Assembly: GCA_011109175.1 (NCBI GenBank)
Contig: RDEW01000039.1
Span: forward strand, 479,032 to 503,577
Source: Dicyema japonicum
Taxonomy: Eukaryota > Dicyemida > Rhombozoa > Dicyemidae
DNA length: 24,546 nt
Direction of reading: 5' to 3'
Shown: in pieces, positions 1 through 9,390 of the stretch
Layout: every line of letters begins with the position of its first letter
Position numbering within the stretch: the first letter of the stretch is position 1
Translations under genes and position numbers: made by a program
Notes under the pieces: generated by a model
What the model was told of the DNA's origin: nothing
The model's database searches: none
Seen by the model: the letters and a program-made list of their open reading frames with translations, nothing else

Positions 1-333
1 AATATAAGAAATATTTTCTCAAATTATGCTCCAATTTTCACTTTCTGAAAAAAAGGAATTACTGATATTTCTGCCCAATCAATTTTGACAAAGTCATGGG
101 ATTTAAAAACTATTTGATGATGTTTCTGCCCTTTAAACAAATCCACTCAACTTGAATTGAAAACTTAAGAAAATTTACCCCGCGTTTTGCTCATGGAGAC
201 GATTTGCTAAGATTAAGTTGGGTGAAATTTATGGAACACTCTTGAATCATTTAGCCTGTTTAAAAGATAATCCTCGATTTTTGTAAATACAGACAATTAT
301 TCATGTAGAATTGCAAAAGTTTTATAATTTTCT
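1..333. repeat. Repeat R1, copy a (ZYG11-like gene 3' flank)
   Basis: This stretch aligns base for base, with scattered substitutions and small indels, to 7820-8151, the DNA just downstream of the ZYG11-like gene at 5375-7765. Shared stretches include 'caattttgacaaagtcat' and 'cactcttgaatcatttag'. No reading frame is conserved between the copies, so it is best read as the non-coding 3' flank of a duplicated gene whose body lies to the left of the window or has been lost. The left end is cut by the window edge. Confidence 0.85.
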
Positions 334-667
334 AGGAATAGGCATTCGTCTTGTATGGTTGTTGGGAGACGTATTATTAAACAATTTCTGGATATCCATC
401 ATCAAATCATGGGTTGAAAAATGCCTAAATTGACGGAATTTTGCACAAACGGTTCCTTCAGACTGTTCATTAAATGTAGGTGTGATTGAACCAAGAAAGT
501 TCAATTCTTTGAAGGACCATTGAAGAAAGTCTTGGTTATTCTGAAACAAGATTCCCTCTGACATTGTGGTCTTGGTTATCCATATTTGAAAGGATGTGGA
601 GGCAAAGGGGACTGTGACGAATCAAGCTCGATGTGGTCTCAAATCAGTTTACATGTATTAAGGAAGA
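334..667. other. No gene recognised
   Basis: AT-rich sequence between repeat R1 and the 130-bp tandem repeat. An 80-codon minus-strand frame exists (322-564), but it has no recognisable motif and partly overlaps R1, so I do not call it a gene. Confidence 0.5.
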
Positions 668-927
668 TCATATTGTAGAAATGTATGACCTAATTTACAG
701 ATTAGCATACTTTAACTATTGTCGGGAGACTGTTAAATAGTGAGTTTGACCTGTTTTCATGTAAAATGTTAATTCATTTTGTTGGACTGATCGTTAATCA
801 TATTGTAGAAATGTATGACCTAATTTACAGATTAGCATACTTTAACTATTGTCGGGAGACTGTTAAATAGTGAGTTTGACCTGTTTTCATATAAAATGTT
901 AATTCATTTTGTTGGACTGATCGTCAA
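668..927. repeat. Two-copy 130-bp tandem repeat
   Basis: The unit beginning 'atcatattgtagaaatgtat' occurs at 668 and again at 798, a spacing of 130 bp. The copies are nearly identical (for example 'catgtaaaatg' against 'catataaaatg'), so the duplication is recent. No reading frame runs through it. It lies directly upstream of a TATA-like site and the small gene candidate at 1051. Confidence 0.9.
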
Positions 928-979
928 TTATGTATGGACTGATCTTGTGATTTTGATTTTTTGAAATGCTCAGCCACTA

Positions 980-987
980 TTATATAA
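980..987 (+). promoter_or_regulatory. TATA-like box
   Basis: The sequence 'ttatataagc' lies about 65-70 nt upstream of the ATG at 1051. Spacing and sequence suit a core promoter TATA element, but the background is so AT-rich that chance is a real alternative. Confidence 0.3.
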
Positions 988-1050
988 GCACACTAAAAAC
1001 AATTTATTTGCTGTATTTTTAAAATATAGCTAAGAATGTTTGGATGATTC

Positions 1051-1430
1051 ATGTGGAAGACGTTGAACACGGAAAGTCACATACTTACCTTTGCTGGTTA
1101 CTTTTTTATTATCAAAGAGTATAAAATTACTACTGAATATTTTGATTGGTTTTTTGAATATGGAGGGTTTTTATCGGGTGGCATATTGCTAGGGTGTCGG
1201 GCCAAGGTGGCTTCGGTAACGGCTTTGGTTACGGTAATATCGCTGATGTTTACCTGCGTAAATTCAACGAATCTACTATGCTGAAGGGGCTAAACGAACG
1301 ACGCCGTCATCAGTGGAAACTAACTGCGGAACTGGATTGTCTAGAAGGACCCACACACAAGAAAAAAAGAAATGAAAATCATTCTTTCGTTCTACGAATA
1401 GTTAAAATTAACTGTTCTTTACTTAAATAA
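1051..1430 (+). CDS. Candidate small two-exon gene, unknown function
   Basis: Two overlapping open frames join into one 117-residue protein if a 26-nt GT...AG intron is removed: exon 1 1051-1166, intron 1167-1192, exon 2 1193-1430 (phase 2). The first part is hydrophobic and aromatic (motif TFAGYFFIIKEYKITTEYF), perhaps one membrane segment. After the junction come a Gly-rich stretch (GQGGFGNGFGYGNI), an Arg-rich segment and a Lys-rich tail (HKKKRNE). The stop codon lies inside an AATAAA motif at 1426-1431 that could serve as polyadenylation signal. Exon 2 is less AT-rich than its surroundings. The intron length matches those of the ZYG11-like gene in this window. I recognise no family; a small mitochondrial inner-membrane subunit is only a guess from size and layout. 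The N-terminus is uncertain. Confidence 0.4.
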
Positions 1431-1744
1431 AGTGAGTCCTGTATATGTGGAATTATAAATATAAAAGGCTGTTTTAATTAGGGTTTTTGGACTTCAAAAA
1501 GTTTCTGGTAATACCAAATTTTCATATGAATTATCTGAACGAATTTGATCATTTGGAATTGGTGCGTTTGGAAAACCAAATAAAATTGGTTTTTATGAAA
1601 AAAATCAAGTTTATCTTTGTTCAAAGTTAATATAACTGGCTGCCCATTATATCGAGTGCCCATGTGACATAATAGTGTCAAACTAAGATTTCCGATATTG
1701 TAGGAAAATATTTTATATATTGTTATTTGAGCGACATCACAATG
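1431..1744. other. No gene recognised
   Basis: AT-rich spacer. A 67-codon minus-strand frame (1478-1681) is open but has no recognisable motif, and no convincing short-intron splice joins it to a neighbour. Confidence 0.4.
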
Positions 1745-2022
1745 CGTGATTTTAAATCCAGTTTTTAATGTTATTGCAAATATAACAAAATTTAAGAAAT
1801 TTCGACATCTTGTTTGGAACAGTAGGCTAGTTCATTATTTAATGTATATTTTGAGTTATTTTACAGGAAATACTGCAAACATATTTATTGCTCAATTGTC
1901 TATAATATCACGTGTAATACTTTGTGCAATTTTATGATCGATTCGATTGAAGCTTCCTACGATCCAAGATTATCTAAAGAGATTCTTATGATAATTTATA
2001 AGTAAACAGAATGGAATCACGT
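1745..2022 (+). pseudogene. ZYG11-like gene fragment (parts of exons 11 and 12)
   Basis: This segment is closely similar to about 7140-7415 of the main ZYG11-like gene and encodes the same ARM-region peptide (FNVIANITKFKKFRHLVWNS, then LVHYLMYILSYFTGNTANIF). It retains the 29-nt intron of the main gene at 1924-1952. After the intron the frame continues as SYDPRLSKEILMIIYK and then meets TAA at 2003-2005, where the main gene has TTA (Leu). Similarity starts and stops abruptly, with no upstream or downstream exons, so this is an isolated, dead piece of a paralogue. The shared intron shows it came from DNA duplication, not from a spliced transcript. Confidence 0.85.
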
Positions 2023-4299
2023 ATATAGCGAGAGAGTGGCAATCTACTCTTCCATGCTGCAAAAATTTTGTATATAATGTTTCCATTCCATCATCTCGTC
2101 CATTCACATGAAAAGAAAAGGAACGAAAGGTGGTATCTTTCTTAAAAAGAATAAGACATTCTAAAATATAAGCAAGTCATAAACTTAACCATCTAGCGTT
2201 ATAGCGTTATTATTTTTAATTTTTAAATTTTAAATAAAATTTTTAAAAGAAAATTATCAATTTTTTTATTTCATAAAAAAGTAATCTCGTCATTTAAGAT
2301 TTCGCAAGGATTAAGATAGAGATAAGCTTAGAATTAAATACCGGAAAGAAATTGTGCGTTTCGTAGACTTACAATTGATTTTGTTCTTTTCTAACTATGA
2401 CTAGTCTCGTTCGTCCCTATTGTCGATTTCATAAAACTAATACTTTTTTTATTCTATTGGAATAATATATAGAATGCTATCCTCATTTAAGGACGACAGG
2501 TAAGACAGCGATTACTGTCCCTAAATTATGATTGGAATGGCTGTTTTTTCTGGAGCGCTTAGAAAACTATACTTGAGTGGTTTTCGGGTAAATGATGTCT
2601 TTTGGCTTAATGATCACTCAAATTGATATTCTTTATGATGGATGGAAGATGTAACTCGTCTTAACATTGCAGTGGTTAGATAAGTTGTCTTTTTTGTTGT
2701 AAAAAGCTTATCTCGGATAGATCTGATTTGAACAGATGGAGACATTCATTGTACTTTCATTACAAACCTCGTTAGGTAGACACGGATATCCTTAAAGTTT
2801 CGTTCTCTCGGTTACGTATAGTGAAATATTGACTTTTGTTTTTACATTATCCTTTCGAACTCGTATACACATCAATTGGGAATCTTCTTTACCTTTAATG
2901 CTGGTTCTGAACGGACTTGTATGACATTGGAAAGAGTCTGTTTCAATGACAGTGAAACTGGAAACACTTAATTAGGTTTAACTTCTTTCTATCTGGGGGA
3001 GAGGTTTTTGTGTCAATTATCAATTTATCTAGAAATTTTCCATTACTATTCAGATGACGATTTTGATATTTACTAGATAAAGCTAGGTAACCAAATCATA
3101 ACTAGGAAGCTATTTTCGCTCAATGTTTTTTATAGGCAAAATGATTCAACGATATTATCAAACTATATTATTAATGTAGGTTTTCCACTATGCAACTGAC
3201 TTGTTAGGTTCTGAATAGGTATTAGTAGGCGAGATTCAAGGAGTAGGTATTTTTTCTAAAAAGTTTGTATTTAGATGTGACGTCATTTTATCAGTAAGAA
3301 CGGGGGTCCATGGAAACGTTTTTCTTGACTAACATTGTAGTACTATACTGTGTTTTGCAGGGATACCATTTTCATCTTCAAGATAAGCCAGGTTAGTCTC
3401 CAGCAAAACTCCATTTTCTTTAGAATTATTAGCTTACATCGCATTCTTATTCTTTCTGTGTGTGCCTTCTGGGATCCAACGCAATTTCTTAGTGGTCGGC
3501 GTGATTTGGGGAATAGAAATTGGAAAAGTGTGATGTACATCCTTTTCATAAGATATGTCCTGTATGTGTAATGTTGGGAGTTTCACCACCTGCACAATGC
3601 AGCAGATCCCATCCCATTTTTTCGAATAACGTCTTCAAGTGATGAGATGAGTAGTTTTCTAGTTTTCGAAATTACTAATAGTAGTCACATTTGCTGTTTT
3701 TTATTTTAATTTATAATTACAGATAACTATTTTGTATTACTGATATATGGAGACATACATACCGTCTAATTTCGGCGTTTTTATAAAGTCAAATTAGCTA
3801 GATTAGAAGGTCTTATCGCAATTGTCATTTTGACAACAAGGGCACTATCGTTTACCATGGTAATGCATGGATATCATATTAAGTCGGATAAAGCATCCCA
3901 TTTGAGGCCAGATATATCGAAAATGTTGCAACTATAGAAGACTGTCGGTATCTCCAAGACACCTGGGAATTGAAGAATTTCGATCATTCTACGCATTCTA
4001 CAATGATTTTAAAGTTTTTGCGAAATTTATCCTTGGCCTATAACTACACCGAAAATGGGGTCATCTAGTATCGATAGTATAGTTCAGAAACGAAAATCTT
4101 GGTTATTTTAGTTGTTTTTTTAGACTATTTAAGACAGAATGTTCGTGTTACCAGAATTGTTGATATTTTTGTTAAACTAACTACAGGAATTGACCTCACG
4201 AAAAACTCATAATATTTTTCTATTACTTGATAATTGGTTTTCTAAGAGATATTTTCGATTTCTTTTTTAAACTATTTCAGTCTTGCTTAGTGACGTAGA
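2023..4299. other. Gene-poor spacer, nothing recognised
   Basis: About 2.3 kb without a recognisable gene. Overlapping frames on both strands around 3343-3571 (68 and 73 codons) are mutually antisense and show no family motif. Small motifs such as 'aggttttcc' or 'tcatctcgtccattcac' are unremarkable. The segment separates the pseudo-exon at 1745-2022 from the exon-like ORF at 4300. It could contain short exons I failed to see, because introns of 22 nt hide genes well. Confidence 0.4.
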
Positions 4300-4595
4300 T
4301 ACTTCGACACATCTCGATTCTTGTTCACCAATGGAAATTGTCTTTTCCTGTCTATCGATTGGAACAAATGTTATATTTCAATGGGATCATAAATATCCGA
4401 TTTGTATATAATGAACCATATGCAGACTTGTTATTTTCAACAAATCAGTTAGATAAAGAAATTTATGTAAAATGTACATCAAAGCTCAAACTACTGTATG
4501 GTCTCTTGTCGAAGTCATATCTGTTTTTCAAACTTGCCGGTGTCGTTACGAAGGCTTACGTTCCAGGTAACCTAACTAAAGAAAATACAATTTGA
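4300..4595 (+). CDS. Exon-like ORF, unknown family (paralogue of 22858-23220)
   Basis: The frame is open from a TAG at about 4297 to TGA at 4593-4595. There is no good ATG at its start, so it is probably an internal or partial exon. The segment LDKEIYVKCTSKLKLLYGLL aligns with LESELYIKCCATLREITELN in the candidate gene at 22858-23220: both share L-x-x-E-[IL]-Y-[VI]-K-C, a basic/aliphatic helix, then S-x-Y. Both copies also carry a GT after a single codon base at nearly the same distance (30 or 31 residues) past the shared Cys (4567 here, 23089 there). No acceptor here gives a long continuation, so this copy may be truncated after that point. The function is unknown. Confidence 0.45.
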
Positions 4596-4696
4596 TTCAG
4601 GTTAACGATTTTTTTCTATGAGGTGAAAGGTCTAGAAGCGATTATTAATTTTTTTTAATTGTGTTTTCCATAAAATTAGAACACGGCGTTTTTTTA

Positions 4697-5244
4697 ACTT
4701 GGATTGAATGATAATCCAATAATCTCGAATGTTTAGCTACTATATTTGTTTAAGAATATTTATGCAACAGAGAGACTAGTTAACGAAGCTGTTAAACGCT
4801 CGGAAGTTAAGTTTGTAATCCACTATGACATATTTTTGGCTTGCTAAATGTCTTTATTTCCTGGATATATTTTCTAGATTTGTTTTTGGTGCACTTAAAG
4901 ACAAAAGTTTTTTAAATAAAAAACCATCAGAAATGCCAGTAGAAGTTCTAATCATGTCTGACCAACATCGGCAGTTCTACCTTAGGGGGGAACAAAGAAA
5001 TTACTATATAGTCGCCAATTCCCAATGTTCCCATTAATATAGAGGAATTATACTAAGTTGATAATTTTTACGAGTTTCAACTTAATTAAGCTAAACTAAC
5101 ATGAAATTGTCGTCAAAAAGAAGAAACATTTTTCTGTCCTTTGAATTCAAATAACCACTTTATCCACGATAAGTTTAGAACAATTTAAGGATTAGCAGAT
5201 CCTTCAAAGTTTTATTGTAACGAATGCCTTCAATTCATTTGACT
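4697..5244. repeat. Repeat R2, copy a (5' flank of ZYG11-like gene)
   Basis: This segment aligns over its whole length with 8754-9390. It contains a 70-codon open frame (4825-5037) with the motif KKPSEMPVEV followed by DQHRQFYLRGEQRNYY. The frame is kept in copy b, where several differences are synonymous, so this may once have been coding. A 28-nt GT...AG segment starting in 'aaatgtctttatt' and ending in 'ttttctag' sits at the same place in both copies and could be an intron. It lies directly upstream of the leader segment of the ZYG11-like gene. I do not recognise the encoded peptide; a transposase or integrase fragment is possible but unsupported. Confidence 0.8.
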
Positions 5245-5250
5245 TCAAGA

Positions 5251-5348
5251 TGTATTAAGATCGTCAATTGTTTATTAGTTTACTATTGAGATCGTCATTA
5301 AATAATCACAATTTCTAGTTTATTATTAATAATAATATTAATAATAAA
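5251..5348 (+). promoter_or_regulatory. Leader/promoter segment P of the ZYG11-like gene
   Basis: These 98 bases sit 27-124 nt before the ATG at 5375. They are repeated with few changes at the very end of the window (24449-24546). The segment contains two versions of 'gatcgtca' around 'tttattagttta' and ends in a TAA/ATA-rich tract of the type 'attattaataataatatt'. Repetition upstream of a gene suggests a shared promoter or 5' UTR of the gene family. No classical core element is clear. Confidence 0.5.
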
Positions 5349-5374
5349 GATATTTTAAAATCTAATTAATTCAT

Positions 5375-7765
5375 ATGTTTAGTAACGAAATGCAGATTTT
5401 CTCTTTGTATTCAATATGTATAAATGATTTTCGAAAAAATTTTGATTTGAATCAATATAATAAATTAAATTCAAAATCAAAGATGATGATTTCTAAAAGA
5501 ATACATTATGAGATAAAATATTTTGATTATTTTAATTCACAAATAATATCATCAATTTTCGATGATTTCTCGAAATTCAATAAATGTCGTGAAGTCTGTT
5601 ATAACGTTTATTGCCTCGATTTATCCAAAAATCAAATTGAAATTAAAGATTTAGCAAATTTGTGCCGAATACTTCCAAATTTAATAAATATCAGATTAGC
5701 AAAAATAATATCTTCTGAAAATTTGACTTTACTGCAGTTTACTCCAAATAATATCAATTCTTTCACACTTTTGGATTTTGATGACCCAATTTCATTACAT
5801 TTGCTAATTAAAAGCGGATTTAGTGAAATTAGGTCACTTGAACTTTTTTCAAATTCTCCAATAAAAAAAAATAATCCTACAACAATATATTGCGATACAA
5901 TCAAACTGATCAAAGAACTTGAAAGAATTAATTTTGACAATTTTATGATTTCCAATTTCGAAAATTTTTCCAAATGTCTGAACAGTCCAGAATCTTTAAA
6001 GTTTTTTGTTTGTTATATTGAGATACTTTTCGTATACAAGCAGCAAAAATGTCCATGAATTAAGCTGTGATTTTATACCTTTGTTAATATTAGCCAAAAA
6101 TTAAGAATTCTTTAATTTGTCAGGATTCTCAATAAATAATGAATTATTAAACCCGTATTTTATTTCTGAATTTTAGAGAACTGTTCAAAAGAGAAATTCA
6201 GAAGTTTAGTTACGATAAAATTTCGCAATTTTTCAAAAATAATAACAAAGTCATATATTTATCATTTATTATAGATTAACTCAAATTTTATGATGCATAA
6301 TTTTGTCAATGCAATTTTTTATTTCGAACATAAAGATGAGCTTATTTGTTATACACTAACTAATATTTGTGAATGTGATTATGAAATTCGATCTTCACTT
6401 TATAAACAATTTTTGAGAGTATATTGGTGAGTACATTTAAGTTCATTTGCCGTTTGTTGAGAACATCAAAAAATCCCAACGTTATTAAAACAATTATGTA
6501 ATTGTGTTTGTATATAAATAATAGGCATTGTCTGATAAATAAAATCAAAAATAAAAACATTTCTAAATCATATAGATGGTTGAAGTTTATGTAATTTAGC
6601 CTTGTTTATCAAACGATATTAATTATTCTAAAAAATAATTGCAGAGATACTGAGGTTGTCACGATTTTAAAATTTTCAGTTCATGAATGATTTAGATTGT
6701 TTGATGTACCATCTACAAACATGGAACTTATCAAAAAATGTATTTTAATTATCTAATTAAAGTTTCTGTCGATTTCAATGATTATTCAGACAATCATAAA
6801 CCTGGTTCATACGCTTTTAATTTATGAAAATCCACTTAATGTCGTATATACTCCGATGTGGATGTTAAGTCTCGAAGTAATGTCCTATTTGGGATTTTAT
6901 GGCACTCTAAAGGTGATTGTGAATTTAATTTCAGTTATTAGTTGATTACATTGATAAGAATAAAGATTTGATAAATGATTCTTTTTGTAATATTTCTTGG
7001 GATTTTATATCGTATCTTCTTGGTAAAATTATTTTATTTATGTGATAGATGATAATCTTAAAAATATTACCTTGTTTGTAGAGTTGGGCGGGATTAATTT
7101 AATTCTAGATTTTTTTCGAGAATATATTAAAAATAAATACATTTTATGTCCAGTTTTTAATGTTATTGCAAATCTATCAAAATTTAAGAAATTTCGACAT
7201 TTTGTTTGGAACAGTAGGCTGGTTCATTATTTAATGTATATTTTGAGTTATTTTACAGGGAATACAGCAAACATATTTATTGCTCATTTGTCTATAATAC
7301 CATGTGCAATACTTTGTGCAACTTAATGATTGATTCGATTGAAGCTTCCTACGATCCAAGATTGACTGAAGAGATTCTTATGATAATTTATAAGTTAACA
7401 GAATGGAATCACGTTCGTATCCATTATCGCGAATATCATCGGTATTAAATCAATTTAATAAAGATCGATTGATAACCTAGTAGAACTTTTTAATGAACAA
7501 TTTGACCAAAGATTATGGTTTAGAGCAATACTGATTTGCCATAGGATGATTAAAGAATCACGTAATATTTTTTAATGATATAGCAAACAAATATGTGCCA
7601 ATGATGAGGTCTAAAAATGTACGTAATAAAATTGTCAAGGTATGCTTACTTTCAAATATGAAGCGTTTAAAAAAACATGCTCAGGAAGTTATAGAATTAT
7701 ATGATGTATAATAAGTATTATTTTAGAACTATACTTCAGATAATTATATAGCTCGTTATAATTAA
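5375..7765 (+). CDS. ZYG11/ZER1-like LRR-ARM protein, 15 exons, one premature stop
   Basis: ZYG11/ZER1 proteins are substrate receptors of CUL2-RING ubiquitin ligases. Exons: 5375-6000, 6023-6154, 6177-6249, 6275-6418, 6442-6497, 6525-6578, 6600-6654, 6680-6739, 6763-6912, 6935-7022, 7049-7315, 7345-7441, 7464-7561, 7584-7705, 7727-7765. The 14 introns are 21-29 nt (mean about 24), all GT...AG. The joined frame has 686 codons, close to the roughly 750 residues of ZYG11B. The N-terminus has the family's SLYSICINDF-type opening. Leucine-rich repeats follow from about residue 78 (YCLDLSKNQIEIKDL, ILPNLINIRLAK). ARM-like repeats follow, with NISWDFISYLLDDNLKNITL matching the family's ALWNLTDESP region and FDQRLWFRAI...PNKYVPMM matching GVQLWAVWA...NPSRYC. 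A TAA at 6102-6104 (codon 236) lies where LVSLDVSG-type repeats have an aliphatic residue (seen: LAKN*EFFNLSG). No other frame damage is seen. It could be a recent null allele, a sequence error or an early pseudogene. Confidence 0.85.
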
Positions 7766-7819
7766 TTAATACTATTTTATCAGATTTTATTGACATTTTG
7801 TAATTAATAAGTTAAATAG

Positions 7820-8151
7820 AATTTAAAAAATATCTTTTCAATTTATGATCCAATTTTCATTTTCTGAAAAAGAGAATTACTGATTTTTCTGTCCAATCAA
7901 TTTTGACAAAGTCATAGGATTTATTGGCTATTTGCTGATATTTCTGCTCTTAAAACAAATCCATTCAACCTGAATTGATAATTTTAGAAAATGTATACCG
8001 CCGTTCTGCTTATGTAGACGATTTGCTATTATTACAGTTGTGTGAATTTTGTTGGAACACTCTTGAATCATTTAGCCTTTTTAAAAGATAATCTGCTATT
8101 TTTGTAAATACAGAGAATTATGCATGCAGAATTGCTAAGTTTATAATTTTC
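7820..8151. repeat. Repeat R1, copy b (3' flank of ZYG11-like gene)
   Basis: This segment aligns with 1-333 and begins 55 nt after the stop codon of the ZYG11-like gene. No conserved reading frame is seen. It probably contains the 3' UTR and downstream flank, duplicated together with the gene. Confidence 0.85.
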
Positions 8152-8197
8152 CATATTGATGTCTTTTTAAAGTAATTTGAAAAATTTTCAAAGTAGA

Positions 8198-8270
8198 CGC
8201 CACCGCCCGGACTCTAACCAGCAATCTTGAGGTTAACAGCCGCACGCGCTAACCATTGCGTCACAGCGGC
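8198..8270 (-). pseudogene. tRNA-Asn(GTT)-like relic
   Basis: On the minus strand this 73-nt stretch folds as a tRNA. The acceptor arm GCCGCTG/CGGTGGC pairs at all seven positions (two G-T pairs). The D-arm is ACGCAATGGTTAGCGC, the anticodon loop is CTGTTAA (anticodon GTT, Asn), and the B-box-like loop is GGTTAGAGTCC. Damage is visible: an A-C mismatch at the D-stem base, a C-T mismatch in the anticodon stem, a G-G mismatch in the T-stem, and TTAGAG in place of the usual TTCGA. A decayed tRNA gene or the head of a tRNA-derived SINE is more likely than a working tRNA. The following bases are TCT; no CCA is encoded, as expected in eukaryotes. Confidence 0.75.
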
Positions 8271-8753
8271 TTTAATGGTCCTGAAGTTCTTAATACAAGA
8301 AAATGTTATGCTTGAGTATTTAGAATTTGAAATTATAACAGTAAAGCTTTATAATCTTCTTAGATTAATAAATTGGAAATTAAAAAAAACGTTAATATAA
8401 TCGGTTTTCAATTTGTTATTATTTATGGAAAAAGAATTTAGAAAATCAAAAGTATTTGTCAAATAAAACTAATAGTCAAAAAACATCCAGAGGATATAAT
8501 CCTTCTATATATCCAAAAAGACAATTAATCAACAACCATGAAAAGGGGTTCCACCAAGAAAGCACTTGCTTCATGTTAGAGCATGCGAAGATTTTGAGGG
8601 AGAACGGGATCACCGGATTTTTTCATTATGTCTGTGATAGTGTTTTTTGGTTCAATAAATTTAATTTTAAAGGAAGAAATTACGATTATTTTGAAGTTCA
8701 CTATCGCTAGGTAGAGATTTATGAATATTTGGACGTTTAGGATACTTGGAATC
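8271..8753. other. Spacer with one orphan ORF
   Basis: A frame at 8456-8710 (84 codons, no ATG start) reads ...ILRENGITGFFHYVCDS... and ends just before repeat R2 copy b. I recognise no family and see no paralogue in the window. It may be a chance frame. Confidence 0.3.
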
Positions 8754-9390
8754 AATGATAATCCAATTATCTAGAATATTAGCTACTATATTCGTTTTAA
8801 TAATATTTATGCAACATAGAAAACAGTCAACGAAGCTGTTAAAACGCTCGGAAGTTGAGTTTGCACTCCACTATAGCATAGTATTGGCATACTAACTGTC
8901 TATATCTCTTGGATATATTTTTTAGCTTTTGTTCTTGATGCACTTGAAAACCAAAAGTTTTTTAAATAAAAAACCATCAGAAATGCCAGTCGAAGTTTTT
9001 ATCATGTCTGACCAACATCGGCAGGTCTTCTTGATGCACTTTAAAACCAAAAGTTTTTTAAATAAAAAACCATCAGAAATGCCAGTCGAAGTTTTTATCA
9101 TGCCTGACCAGCATCGGCAGGTCTACCTTAAGGGGGAACAAAGGAACTACTAGTTAGTCGCCAATTCATAATGTTCCAATTAATATACAGGGAAATACTA
9201 AGTTGATAATTTTTTACGAGTTTCAACGTGGTTTAGCTAAACTAACATGAAATTGTCGTCAGAAAGAAGAAACATTTTTCACTCCTTTGAATTCAAATAA
9301 CCACTTTATCTACGATAAGTTTAGAAAAATTCAAGGATTAGCAGCTTCCCCAAAGTTTTCTTCTACCGCAAGCCTTCAATTCAATTGACA
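8754..9390. repeat. Repeat R2, copy b, without a following gene
   Basis: This is homologous to 4697-5244 but longer because of an internal in-frame 96-bp duplication (8938-9033 and 9034-9129). The open frame 8929-9153 therefore carries two copies of KTKSFLNKKPSEMPVEVFIM. In copy a this repeat is followed by segment P and the ZYG11-like gene; here similarity stops at about 9390 and neither follows. Copy b therefore marks the place of a lost or displaced gene unit. Confidence 0.8.

Noticed and set aside
3343-3571. Antisense pair of ORFs (68 and 73 codons)
   Set aside because: No family motif, overlapping on opposite strands, no splice-supported extension.
5632-5973. Minus-strand ORF of 113 codons
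   Set aside because: It is the antisense shadow of exon 1 of the ZYG11-like gene, whose sense frame has clear LRR motifs.
6769-6790. 22-nt GT...AG segment inside exon 9 of the ZYG11-like gene
   Set aside because: Removing it would break the reading frame, while the unspliced frame is open and continuous, so it is a chance match.
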